64,000 nucleotides of DNA, from assembly GCF_028769735.1 (NCBI RefSeq), contig NC_088172.1:74610631-74674630 (forward strand), written 5' to 3'. Source of the DNA: Zonotrichia leucophrys gambelii. Taxonomy: Eukaryota; Chordata; Aves; Passeriformes; Passerellidae. Shown in pieces: positions 48,080 through 62,300 of the stretch. Both the position numbers and the translations under genes were made by a program. The notes under the pieces are model-generated. The model was not told the DNA's origin. It searched no databases and saw nothing but the letters and a program-made list of their open reading frames with translations. Numbering within the stretch: position 1 is the stretch's first letter; every line of letters begins with the position of its first letter.

Positions 48080-50294
48080 TTCCTTGGCAAACAGAATAAA
48101 AAAAAAAAACCCACAGGCATCTCTTCTGAATTTATTTTCCCTCCTTGCACAGAACATGTTCTTCACTTTTCTAGACCTTCATAAATTCTTAGTTGTTGCA
48201 GAAGTATCACTCCATCCTCTGTCATTATTCATTAAAATTTCAGGCTCATTCTTATGGTCTCTTAGTACAATAATGTGCTTTTTTTTGAGAGCATCTCCAT
48301 GGTAGTCTCCATAGCCTTTTGATACTCCTTTCTTTAAAACCCCTTTACTGTGAGGCCCAAAAAGCTTGGGAATTATTCTAAGTGCTTGTTAAACTAGCCA
48401 GTAATCTGACTTGGTTCCTTTTGCCTCCCTCTTTGTCGCCTCTTACTGTGAGGTGTTTTTTGATAACACCATGGAGTCAGGACTGCTTGTTTAGTTAACT
48501 TTTGGGTTTGTGGGTTTTTGTGGGCTTTTTTTTTGTTTGCTTTGTTTTTGTTTTGTTTGGACTTTTAAAAAATTTTCTTTTATCACACAAAACACAGAAG
48601 CATCCTGAGCTACCATTGGAAACATTAAGATGGTTATAATGTTAACTGAGAAATTAATCATAATTGTAGCATTGCAGGGAAATTTGCTGTGTGAAATTTG
48701 TTCTTGAGAAGAGTGGCAGTAGAAGTGCCAGTTGATCATTTCATCCCTTTGGAACTTACCACCTTGTCTTCCCTAGGGAAAAAAGTGTTAAAAAAAAAAA
48801 AGAAAAGCCGACAAAGAGCAACCACATTGCAAACAAAAGATGCTCTTAGCTAATCTGAAGGGGCATTTGGCTGCCTCACAAAAACACTGTGTATTTTGGC
48901 AGTTAGGAGCTTTGGCTTAGGAAGATCCATGTTTGGAATAACAGGGTGTGTTGCAAGTCAAAATTCAGGTATCTTGGCTGAGATGTATGAGTAATCTGGC
49001 ATGATGCCTTTCTGCACTGTGCCTAGCTATAGCAAATGCCAAAGTCCCTTGTGAACAATATATGAATCTCATTTTAGGGAAAAAAAAAAAAAGAGAAGGA
49101 GGGGAAAGGGAGCCAGGATTTATTTTAACATTTAGTGGATATAAAAAATCAAGTATCAAGAAGCAAAACATTTCTGTGAAGCATTCACTGTGGAAATTCT
49201 GCAACTTCTTGTTGCAAACCTCTTTATCACTTGGATTGGCTGATTTCCAGAGCATCAAGGCTAGGAATTGAGGGACTGAAATATAATCAGTGGTGATACA
49301 TTTTAACCACATAAAACATTCTCTGCTTCCAAAGCCTCCAGTGTCTCTAGTAAGCAGTGCAACAGCAACAGCTCCTTGCTGCTGAACTCCAGAGACGTGG
49401 AAAATACTGGATCAGGATGGTAAGAAGCTCTTTATTTTTTTCATCAGATCAAGGTTATTACCCTGTAAAAAATGTTTAAAAGATGATGAAATTAGTAAAG
49501 GTCAGTATTTAAAACAAAAAAACAGTGTGTAAGATGCAAAGGAATTACGATTTTTTTTTGCAAGAGAACAGCAATGCAAGTTGGTGACAAATATATCTGG
49601 CACTGAACATGTTGTGCAGCTTATATAAAATCTTTTAAAACTGGGAAAGATTGCTGATGAGTATTTGATATAAATTGTAAGTCTGTCAACTTGGTTTATT
49701 TCAGAAGGACAGCTGTATGGGCTTTTAAAATTATTTTGGATTAATAATCTCTGACACAGACTTTATACATAAAAATATAAATAAACCTATGCCAATCACT
49801 CATGCAGGCTGCATGTTTATATGGTTACTTTTGTAGCAGTTTGGGATTTTGCTTTTTAGAAAGAAGCAGATCTACTCAGTACATGCCTTTGACTTTAAGG
49901 GAGCTATGAAGTTTTTATTTTTCTGGGTTTTCAGTCCATGAAAATCTGTAAATTACATTGTTTCTCTAGTGCATTTATTTGGTGGGAAAAATAACCAGGG
50001 AAAGTTTTAGTATAATGATTTTATTCTTTGTACCAATTTAAATATTCTGATCTAAGCATTAAAACAATAGAAGTAGAGTATAAAGCATATAAATGTGGGA
50101 TCTAAATATAGTGTAAATTGATACCAAAGCTATTAATGGTTTAAAAAATGCCTGATAATAGGCTAAAAATATGCATAATAGCATTTTTCTATTTTCATAT
50201 AGCATTTTCTATCTTTTCTATTAAAGAATTGGAGGGAGGAAATGTATCTTGGGAGTGTTTACTCCCAAGACTTATTGTCAAGACTGTTTTGTTG

Positions 50295-50320
50295 GGGTTT
50301 TTTGGGGGTTGGGGGTGGGT
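50295..50320 (+). other. Intronic G-quadruplex motif
   Basis: Four G-runs of 4, 5, 5 and 3 Gs with loops of 6, 2 and 1 T residues fit the standard G-quadruplex pattern. It is on the PLD5 sense strand, so the nascent RNA could fold as well as the DNA. Confidence 0.75.
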
Positions 50321-53300
50321 GTTGATTGAAATAAACATCAAGCCCAATCTCCTGTGTGGAAACTCAGGCATTCATTTTAAGGGCATTCTACGTCCAGGAA
50401 TTTATTGATTAGGACATTACAGTACGTCAAAGTGAGAGGAAAATAAATTGCTAAATAAGTCTGAGGGGCACTGAAATACATTTACTTGATAGTGCAGCTT
50501 GATGTGTAGGGAATTATTCTCTTTGTGATTCAAATGGAAGAGGAAATTTTTAACAGAATAACTATGAGACTTTGAAAAGTGTACAACAAATGTGAAACAG
50601 CATTTGATTTATATTTTCTATCTTTGTTGTGTATTTGTTCTTTCTCAGCACTACAAAAATTAAAAAACCCCAAAACTATCACTAAATTCTTTCTGATCTT
50701 TTCCTTTTCTAAGTGGTTTCACTGAAATAAAAGTCATTAAGCTAATCATGTTATCGTAGCCTATATGTTTCATGTTAGACATTGCGCCTTGATGTGTTAA
50801 AAATTTATGATTTTCTTCCTCAGCATGCAGAATAGATTGCAAAATCAATAATTGAATGGCAACCAGGCTGTAAGGTTCTTGGAAAGATGATTAGTATGAA
50901 TCTATGTGTGGTGGTGGTTGTTGTTGTTATTATTAATATTTGTTGTTGTTATTAATATTGTTATTGCTTTTTTATGGACAAAAATATCGTATGTTGAGTA
51001 ACCATTAAACAGTACTGTTGTACTGAAGAGACTTGAATACGTTGTTGTTTCTTGTCAGAGAAGACTGTGCCCATAGTTACTTTTATCTTACATCTAAATT
51101 TTCTTTCAGGAAAATGCTGGAGGTAGGACATCAGGCTGCATTTGCCTATTGTGGTCACAAAACATAATTAATAACAAATGGTGTTACATATATTTCCACT
51201 TTTGTGGTTCTCTAGTTCCTATACAAGTCAAATGCAGATTATGCTTCTGTACAAGCAAGTTAAAAACATTTCCTTCTAGAAAAATAACATTCATGTACTT
51301 CCACATACTTGCTGTTTATAAAGTTTTAGTAAAGTAAACTTACTTTGTGGCTTGCTTGACATGGATTAGTTCAGTAACTAAAGCAGTGAGTTCACAAGGG
51401 ATCTATTTCTTTCAGTTTGGATGGCCTGGGCAAGGATCTTGCATAAGTTACTGAGGGGGAAAAAAAAAAAAAAGAAACGTACACCACACACATCCCCCAA
51501 AGATGTACCCTTAATAGTAGTCAGCAATGGAATAAATTACATTAATAGTCCAGAGGGAACAGCCTCTTACTTAAAATTTTTAGATGATATGATGTCTTGT
51601 AGAATGTAAATAGTAAATGGTCTTAAAGAAGCCCAAATTGCAAGCTGTCAAATGCATTAGAAATCAGCTTTAATTATTTAAAGTGTTTTTTCTAGTAAGT
51701 CTAAAGAACAAAAGTAAAATTATAAATAATGTACTGGCTTTACCAGAAAAGCTAAAAAGATATAGACATGACTATCACAGTGCTAAATTCTAATAAAGTA
51801 TAATTAGTGAAAGGGATATGTTTGGTATGGCAAAGTTCATTTGCAGTGTCTTCCTGGTGCAGAATTTAAAAAAGCTTATTGGACAATTGGATGTATTATA
51901 CCTCTAGATGAATTTAGGCTAAACATTTTTCTTAATTTCAGTAACTAAATTGAAGTCTGATAATCTGCCTGAAAATGTAATCCTTATTTAAAGAAGTATA
52001 TTATAAATATGTAAGCTGTGGACTTTATATGTAATATGAAACAAGTTTAAGGAAAGCAAATGTAGCTTTACATCTGCTATGAACTTGATTCAAGATTTAA
52101 TAATATTCTCAGGTTTTATTCTTTTATGTTATTCTGCCAGTTTTCTGATAAAAAAGAAGTTTGTTCATTCAGAAGTACTCATGCTGACAGTGGTAAGAAG
52201 GAATTTGCTGCAGTATAGCTTTGTGCATGTGTTTGGTATTAACTTATGTGTCCCAACTAACTTTTGGCACATTTTGCTTTAGGTTAAAAAACTGCATTTT
52301 AGGCTGATTACCATGCCAGTAAGTCTGGCACTCTTCTAGAGTGAAATACACTCTTGCATGCTCCATAAATATTGTTTGTGAAGGATGAAAATAAATCACA
52401 TTGAAATTTCACTGAAATGTAATGTTGAAATATTTCCATATGTATATATGTATATATATGTATTAGCATTTACTTGTAATGAAGTAAGTTTGTATTTTAA
52501 AATCTCATCATCTATGTTTATGGAGCCTGAATACTTTCAGTGAATAAAATATGTCTCCAGGCAAGGTTTATGCAAAAGTAGTTCTTTAGGTGATGGAGGA
52601 TTATGTTTTTAAGCCATTTGGCCTTTGATTCTACAATTAACCTACTATGCAGATCAGGTTTTGCTCACTGAAATCCATCTTTTAAGCTGTGCCATTACTG
52701 GTAGTATAACTTAAAATGAGTTGCTCTCAGGAAGTTATAAATTATTTGCTGTGTTTTACATAATGTATTGGCATGCCTGCTGCATCTGTGTTCAAGACAG
52801 GGTTTTATTCCTTCTGCCATGGGATATATGAAGAAACTATGAAAACGGATGCTTTTAGCATTAGTCTATCCTTTTGGCTTTTTTCCTGTCATGCCATCAG
52901 AAATGAAGTTGATGAAAATGAAGGCAGGGAAAAAGGTCAGTCTGGTCTCTAGGTGAAATAATTGATGGGAGCAGCTTCCAGAGGAATACAGCTTTTGTGA
53001 GAAGGTGGCTGGATAATACATATTTTTCTACATTTGCTTAATGTTTGCATCATGGCATTTGCAGTGTTTTGAAATATCAGGACAAAATTGTGTTTCCCAC
53101 ATATCTTAGGACCCTTGTAGCAACATGGTATTTTGCCTCACATAATTGTTCTTGTGCTTCATGACTATACTGAGAATACTGAAAACAATTAAGGTTGAGA
53201 CTTACCATGGACTTTTTATAAAAGAACTCTAGAGAAGATAAAAAGGTACTGACAACTTTATACTCACCTGATACTGTGCAGATGCAAGAAGAGCAAGTTA

Positions 53301-56300
53301 TAGAACTGTGCCCTGAAGGATAAGTTTCCAGTGCTTATATAAGGAATGAGCTCTAACCAGAGCTGAGGATGGGTAATATGTAGTGATGGCTAATATGTAA
53401 TGTTGGGAGATGAGGTGCAGTTTGGGTAGATTTCCTGGTTTGCTTCCCTACACGGAGTGCTGATGAGAGGCTGCCATTCCTAAAGGAATTCTCTAGACGT
53501 TGCACTAGAGGTTTTAGTCTACTGTAAATCTGCTGTTATGAATATTTCATTTAGGTGTTTTCAGTGTTGTGGTGTGACCTGGGGATACACAGCCCATAGG
53601 CAGCCCTATTGTATCTTTGATAATGAAGTTTCAGCTTGGAGGCGAGAGCTGTCTACTCTCCAGCCCTGTGTTGGGGCACCACTTCATTCTTCTCACCAAT
53701 ATACACCTTGCATATCTGACTAGAGGTTTTGGATGCAGAAAGATTTTTGGAACCCACAGCAGAAGGTTGGTAATCTCGGGTGTTGATCCTTACTCAGTCA
53801 AAGATGGTACCTATCTGGTGGTGAAACCCTTAACCATTAAATCTGGTGGTTAAACCTTAACCCTGACCTTTTGAATAGCTCAGAGAATTTGAGATCTTGT
53901 GTTGCAGCCTTTTTTCCCCTTATGTGATGTGGCTTTCATGACAGGATTTTTGTGATAATTTTCCCTGTCATAGGACAGGAGGTGGTGCATGTGTGTCAGG
54001 CTACCAGACTAAAGGCTCTGGAGACTACTGCCATGTTCTTCCTGTTAACTGAACATGCACATGCCTGGTAAGAGGGAGAACTCTCTCTTAGCCATATAAT
54101 GGGGATTTATTTGGTCAGGTGATGACTGAGACTACATAGTCATTTGGAAGAAATGTCAAGAAAGAGGATGTTATAAGGCTACACCTCTGATTTAGCTTCT
54201 TTTCCTGTAAATACCTACTTTTAGCACTTTTTGTTGTGGTTTTTTCTTTTCAGAAAGAAAAAAATCTGTCTAATGTAGTAGAGATTTTACCAGCAATAAT
54301 TCTGGAGATTAAGTTTTGAAAAAATGTATACTTGATTTTACAGCATGCTGTAAAACATGCTGTCTGGGCCATTTGGTCTTGACTAACTAAAGAGCTACTG
54401 CTGACCTCTATATCATTCACATAAAAATGATCTTTCAGCAACTCAACTGGCCTACAAAATTTATGTCAGAAAAAGAAATGTTCCTCATGCATTTTTTTTC
54501 TTTGCATTGAAGAAATAGAAGGAACTAATTTTAGAGAGTGCTTGATAACTTAAGGTCTTTTAAGTCAAACAAACTTTTAGATTATCTTCTGACTAAACTT
54601 GTATGCACTAATGTTAATTTTCTTATTTTTCTTTTTGAAGGACTGTCAAAACTCTGTTAGGCATGTTTAAAAATACATTTTTTTGTCCTACTCCTCATTC
54701 CACTATTACAGAGGATCAATCACACAATCAGCACTTTCATATAATAATTCCTGTGCTGTGGCACAGGTAGAAGAAAAATGGTTTCCTTGTACATGGAAAG
54801 TATGAAAAAGTGAGTTCTGTGTGAAGGATGAATACAACACACCTAGGGATATTTTAGGCAGAATATATTAAGGTATTTACTGGCATTTGTTTGCTGCAGA
54901 GATTGTCACGAAATGATGCTTGTAGCTGGCTGGCTGTACCTCTTTGTGCATTGGGGCTGCTCATGGACTGCATTTCCTCTGCCCATCAGGTTTAACCCAG
55001 GACTTAAACCAGGCTTTAAGTGTGTTAAAACAAACTAAAAACTTCTAGGAAGCTGTTATTGTGGGATAGCTTTGTAGGGATTGAGAACAATGCTGTAGGA
55101 TGGCAGCAGTTTAACCCTTTGGTGCTTGCAATTAACAGCGTTTGTTGAGTGCCATAGAACAAATGCGTTGCTTGTTCTTTCCTTTTGAAGAAAAGAAAAA
55201 CCAAACACCTCCACAAGTTTAATATTTGTAACATTCACCAAATGTGTATTTAGATATTTTACTTCAGATAGGAATTAGTTCCGCGGCCTAATAAGACACA
55301 TTCATTTAGAGTGAGTAGCTTGGAAAAACATAGATTGAAGAGTGTACCAGCATAAACATGAATCCGTCTACTGCATCATTTTCAGAACTCCTTGAAGCCA
55401 TGGCAAATGCAAGCCAACTGAACAAAACAGTTTTGGTGTAGTGCATCATAACACAGAACATGCAATTTATAAACTGTTATAGAAAGAATTTTATTATACA
55501 ATATTTTAAAATTTTATATGACTTTGTGAAACATTAGTTTTTGTAGCAGATTTGGGGTTGTCAGCATATCACAAGTCCCCAAAATGCTGTATCTCTTTTA
55601 TAAATTTACTAATGGAGTTGGCTTCACTATAAAAAGAAATGTAAAAATATTTGTGGGAGGATCTAGAAGGTGAAAAAAGGCTAAAATACTTTAAATTTAT
55701 ATTCATGTAGAGTGAAACTTAATAGTTTTACTGGTTGTTTCAGCCTCATAGATTTTCTAGTCCAGATTCATTGAAGTCATGCGTTTGCTGTGGATCATTT
55801 TAATGCTCCAGTGAAATATTCTCTCTGATCTGTGTCAGTGGGGGTAGGGAAGCACATAAAATATATGCTTCCAGTCAGTGATGAGAGAGTAGGAGGATTT
55901 TTCATGAACAATATAATTAAATTCATGCATGTAAAAGATACCTGCAAGATGCTGCTTGAGAAAGTACTTTATAGCAATAGATAATTATAGGGAAAAAATT
56001 ACTTTCCTGGAATGATAGTACATAATACTAATTTATCAGTGGTATAAAGGTTTTCTAAGCAGTTTGTTTCCCATATGTAACACAGCATTTTTTTTTCTAA
56101 TAATCTTTGTCTTCAAAAGAATTTTTGATCAACATTTTTGATGAACATATTACACTGGAATTTTAATACAGCCCTAATATAGACCACTGTTGTAAACATT
56201 TATTTAATAGCTTAAAAGTTATTTGCTCTTCCAGAAGTATGAGAGCCATGGAAATTCTCCAAAGTTTAGGTTTTCCTGTCTGTTTAATACAGTTCTAATT

Positions 56301-59300
56301 ACGTGCATAGTTGCCACTGCTGTGGATCATACCCATGTTTGTTTAAAGGTATCCAGAAGAGGTGATGATATTAATTCACCTGCTGCTAAATACTCTCCTA
56401 CTTACAAAGTAGTGTATGTAGTCTCAGCAGTGACTCAGACAAGAAATGAAAACAGAGTCAGTCGCTTAGGTCAAGTGATTACTGCTGGGTATGGTGTGTT
56501 GAGAGTTTTCTGGGATTAATCTCATCCTAAGCCAACAAAAAAAATAGTGTTCAGTTCCCCTTCCTCCTCCCCACTTCTTCTTCACTTTCTGTAGGAAGAA
56601 AAAGGCTTCAGTGGATTTTGTTTTTGCTGTCTCCAAACAAAGCTGTAGGCAATGTGTGTGGTAAAATTTTTATAAGAATGGACAGCTTAGATACACCTGG
56701 AAATTCTTGGTCAAAAATACATGTTGTGGGCTGTGCTCTTAGTGTTGCCCAAGAAATCCTTGTTGTGAGGAGCTGGACTCTCCTGGGGGTGCTCTCTGAT
56801 GCACTGACCCTCAGTTAGGAGCTCTGACAGGATATCAGGGGCCAAGGCTGCCACTCTCTGCCCTGACCCTGCCTGGACCCGTGGCTGGGGCATCTTCACT
56901 AAGAGTTCACTGTGGAACGTTTTGGTTCTAGGCCTGATTGAAGAAGTCCTGTGGAGAGTATATGGTGAAAAGTAATTGGCACAGCAGTTAACCTTTGGGG
57001 AAGGTTCACTGAGAGATGTTACATTGAATCAGCATTAATTTCAAGGAGGAATCCTCACCAAAACCGTGAAGCTGATTTTTTTTCAGGTATTAAGAGGTTT
57101 TAAAACCTAAACCTATGTAGCCATCTCATATTAAAAGAAGTCAGTGCTGTTGGTTTTAACGGTCAAAGTGAGACCCACAGCTGAATATGGCAAACTTGCA
57201 GAATCTCTTCTTTTTTCAGTAGTGACTTGTATATTTTCTCCTGAGTCACTGATCTTAGACTATGTTGTGTAAATGCAAATGTATTTTTTTTAAAATCAAA
57301 AGCACAATTTCTGAATGGACAGTGTAGTCTAAGGAAATAGATATAGCAGAAGACCATGCTTAGCTTAAGATTTTTACTATCTTTAGGGCCTGGCACTCAC
57401 TAGGCTTCAGAGAGAAGCATATTATTTTTTGTTATAAACAGCCTTCTATGTTAAATTCTAAAATAGTTGTTTCCCGGAGGAGGTTTGGAATAGAAACTGA
57501 TGTACCTGATAGTTAATTAAAATTCAGTGTTGTTTGTTCTTGCTTAAATTAGTGAAAAAACCCCCAAACCTTACAGGAAACACCACAGAGAATAACATTC
57601 TGAACATTTCAATTTATTTTTAAAGATGAGAATTCCCATGGCTTAATTCTTTAAAGAGTTGGAACATAATTCAAATGCTTCTTTGCCACCTGTCACTTTT
57701 TTTTTTCATTTTTAGCATGTGTATTTTCTTTCATAGAGAAATAAAGGGAATGAACACCTCATTTCCCTTTTTACACAGGTTTTTTCTGAATCCTAGTTAC
57801 TGAACTACATGCACACATTACTTCTATTATAAAACTGTAAACCACTTGCACAAATGCATACCTAGCATTTGTTTCATTAGGTTACACCAGAATCTGGCTG
57901 ATATTGTTGTACAAACCAAAGAAAACCATGTGTAACTGGCTTTGTTTGTAATGCAAAGTTACTGATTAGCCAGCTAATATTTTCTTTCCCATGCTCACAA
58001 TCTCCCACACACAGAAAGATGCAAAAAACTAGTATAAAAATAAGGTTTTAAGCTACAACAATGAGATCTCCAGATGTCTGATTCCTTGGTTTAGAAAACT
58101 GCACAAGAGCTTATCTATTCCTGAAATAAAAATGATTTAGATAGTCCAAACCGTCTTTCACAATCTCCCATCTGCTAGGATGTGCATTTCATTTTCATGT
58201 AAATAAAATTTCTAAGTAATTCTTCAAATCCTTGCTGTACAGTTCATTACAGACATCTCATGCTTGCTAACACTTACTGCCAGAAGGCAAAAGGACTGAT
58301 AAAGTATGTGGGGCACTCATAGGAGGCTTACAAGGCAGGAACTCCCTCATGGAGAGGGGAATATTTCAGTGGATTTATGTACAACATTAACCACTTCACC
58401 TGTATTATTTCCCTGTTCTTCCTTTCAAGAAATGCAGATACCTAATGAGGGGGATGGTAAAGGAAATTTTCCAAGCTTCATTTTTGGATTTCTACCATGC
58501 TAAATCAGATAATTGGATTTTAAGCTGTGCTTTCATGTCATGTACTCTCTCACAGTGGACTGGATTCCTACCTGTGTTTAGGTAGGCAGGCCTCTCGTCT
58601 TAAAGCTTAAATTGAGAGTCTTACATTGTTCCAATTTTTGAAAGGTCCCTTTAGCTTCGGTCTGACAGTTAATGGGTGCTGGCATGTTGGCAAATTGAGC
58701 CCTATTTTTACTTTATACTGAAGTCACAACTGGAGAAGAGGAAGAATCGTACTGACTTATTTTTCCAAAACTGGACTGACTTGCTTACTTTGCTAGAGGT
58801 GCAGTTACTCAAAACAGCTGCAACTCAGAACACCTGGACGTTGTGCAACTCTTAAATGTCTAAATGTAGATTTTAAGAATCTAATTTTAAGCAGGCAGAT
58901 TTGATCAGTTTGCCCCATGGTTACCCAGGAAACCACTTAATTACTATGCCTTTGCTTCAGCCCTCTGCATGTAGCTTTTAAAACATTTTGTTATAATTTT
59001 TCTTTTCTTTTGTCTTAAGCTAGTGTTTGTAGAAAGGGCTGGCTTGACAGCTCTGGCAAATGAAATAGTCTGCCTGCCCACGGAATATGTGCTCCCTAGA
59101 CAGTGGCAGTCCAAACTTCCACATGCTGTTTTTTCAGTGTGCTACAACTTTTCTTGGGGGAGTGGAGACAGGAGGGAGGAAAGAGGGTCCTTTTACATTC
59201 GGGTCTTTGCCACCAAAATGTGCAAGTGTCGTCAGGAAAAGTGGCCTGTATTTTCCTTCTAGCACAGAAGACAGGCAACTAAAAAAATGGATGAGCTCAA

Positions 59301-62300
59301 GCTTTGGAAAACCCATATGTATTCTGTAAACTGTCGTCAAGATCACCAATTCAATCCTGCTGTGTTGCAGTTAGTGCTGATGACCAATGATCTCGTGAAC
59401 TCAACAGAGTTTTCCTTGCTCAGTGCCTAGACAAAAGGATTTTTAAAGAGTTTTGAGTTCTGCTGAGCCTTCAAGAAAATCTCCTGGAATGATATTTGCA
59501 TGGAAGTGGGAAATAGAGTAATTTGAAATCTCAAGACTGGGTCTTCTTGTGTTTCCCTTTAAGAATGCTAGTCTGAGCACATACAGTTCATTACTTCAGT
59601 TTGTGTTGGTGATGGCTTCTTTTGAGATACATTTATTAGATGAATTGTGATAGCTGTGAATCACCTAGGTTCCTGGAAAAATCACCCAAGACAGTCAGTC
59701 TTTTCAGCACAGGACTGTGTATTTGATTTCCCGATGGTTTACAGGCCTCCTGTAAACCACTTAGCTAGTGTAACCTCATTTAACTAGTAGCCTGAAAATC
59801 GTGGAAGATCACTGACAGAATCATACAGGTGCTCTTGAGTGAGCAATGTGAATTCACAAATGTTTCAACAAAAATAGCAAGGCATTATGAATTTAACATA
59901 TCCATGACATCCTCTAATTTCAGAAATCTTTGCTCTACTATGACCTAAAATGGAAATACAGAAGGACCATTTATATAATCCAAAATAAAGCATCTGGGTT
60001 AAATAGCTGCAATGCTTCATAAATACTTTTGTTCTCTCTAGTTACACAAGAGGTTATCCAGGAATTTGTCATCTCTACTCAAAGCAGCTGAAATGATCCA
60101 GTCCAGGCTCATGTTGCTGCCACCCCCCAAGCCATGCAACCCCATCCTTTTCCTCCAGGCAGTGCCATCACTTGTAATGAGCCAATTCCAAGAGCTGCTT
60201 GCTTGAAAGCTGAATGTGGGGTTTGGACTTTTGGGGTGAAAGACATTGTTGTGAGGATTAGTTTTGCAGACTTTGATTTGGCAAGGAATCTGTGATTGGG
60301 CTTGTAAAGGTGAGAGTATTGCTAAGCAGAAATTAAAATGGCAGTATGTTAAGACTGTGAAAGCACAAAAGAAAACACTGGAATTTACTCTCTGGTCATG
60401 AAAGTTACTTGGGGTACTTTTGTTCTCTGAATGCTGTTTGGACTTACAGAATCATTTCTCATAGCTTTTTGTGTCAGACTATGCTAGCAGTCTGAGAAAC
60501 AGATGAAAATTCTACTGGTTTTCCTTCTGCAGACTGTAAAACAAAGCTGCTTAAATTACTGGTGCTCAAAACTAATGAACCCTTTCAGCATCTAAGTCCA
60601 AGATTCATTGCTACTTTTAATGTTACTCTAAGAAATTAATGGTTCATTTATATAACTCTAACTGTGCTGTCAGCATTGGTCTTGTACATGCTGCTCTCCT
60701 TTAAATGAAGAGAAGTAGGGACAGTGCATAGGAGAAAATGGAACACATCTCACTCATCATCTAGATTAGAATATATAATTCCTACCTGAAGAATCAATAT
60801 TTTAGAAGGCAAAGAGCACTATGCTTTGCTGTCTTGATGCCTACGTATCATTCTTAAGTTTTAGAAACCGGTAATCCAGAAAAAAACTACAGAGTGAGTT
60901 TGCATTTGAAGGTATAAAGAATATGGTTCTGTTGTGGACACATTAGAATGTATGTATAAATTAGAATTGAGATCCTGCTTCATAACACTAAAATTTTTCA
61001 TTTTTGAAACGTAGTAAACCCTTTTTTTGTGTGTATGAAACTGATTTTTAAATTTAAATTTGTTACATTTTTCCTGTTTTTAAATAGTTTCATTTTTTAC
61101 CTAGTTGGTTCTCTGATTCTAAAACTGTGGCCAAGTAAACTCTGAATTATTCACAGAAGTGGTGTAGATTGTGTGTTTTTACTGCTGGCTGGTTTGCCTA
61201 CTCTAAATACTCCTCATACCTGAACGAGGAAGAAAGAGACTAGATTTAGAGCATGGGAGTGCTGAAGAATGCAGAATAGTCTAGAATATCTTCTTTGCTT
61301 TGTTGAGATTGGCTTTAAGAAATAGCCAGAAATTGCCCATCTGCAATGGATTTCCTGTATTTATTTCTCCTGTGCGTTGGTAAACCATCAACAGACACAT
61401 TTTACAGAGCCATAAGATGGTGATGACAGTTTTCTTCCCTAGGCAGTTTATTAGTTGCTAATTCTGTTTAGTAGGAACTTGGATCAATTACAGCCTTGTC
61501 AAGTTTCCAGTGGGACTAGCAGATCTTTTTCATTCACTTTAGTGATATTGACATAGTGAATTTTGTGCCAGTTCCATTAATTTCAGTAAAACTTGCTTTG
61601 CCCACTGACATTGAGTGCATGTTTTGTCCTATTTGCTGGGACATTTACAAGCCTTTCATAATTATACCAACTTAAGGAGCTTAAACCCTATCCTTTTAAC
61701 TTTTCTTTCCCAGTAGAGATGAGTATCTCTTCCTTTTGTTGTAATCAGAATCTATTCAAAATGAGCAAAAACTGAGTTTGTAAAATGTGTATTATAGGCA
61801 AAATAGAGATAATCGAGAGTTCTCAGGTGGCTGTGGGTAGGTACTGCCACGATTAATTTATCTTCTGTTATTATTTGGGAAAGAGGAGCAGGCCATATAG
61901 CCAAAGTACACAGTACCTTTGTGCATGCAGTTATTGAGACTCATTTGCATTGCTGCTTGTGTTTATATGAAAGGTTTATATATGAAATCACATAAATCCA
62001 TAGACATAAGAGCTGTTCTTATGGTGACAAGCACTACTTTTTCTCAATAAACTTAATTTTTAAAGTAGAAAGCAAGGAGAAAATCAGTCTGCTGTCCTCA
62101 TGAATCTAATGTATTTGCTATCTGGAAGCTGAGTTTTGGCACAGAACACGTGGCAGTGTGTGGCACTGGGGAGCTCCAAGGTCTTGTACAATAATAAAGA
62201 AAAAGTGTCCTCCTCTGAAAGCTAGGACTAATACATTAATAGCTCAATTTAGATTGATAACATTTCTTCTTTGATATATAATATCAGATGTTGTTTGCAT

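Noticed and set aside
53540..53870. Possible LTR or gene fragment with moderate GC content
   Set aside because: No terminal repeats, TATA/poly(A) pair, CR1 block or protein similarity could be recognised.
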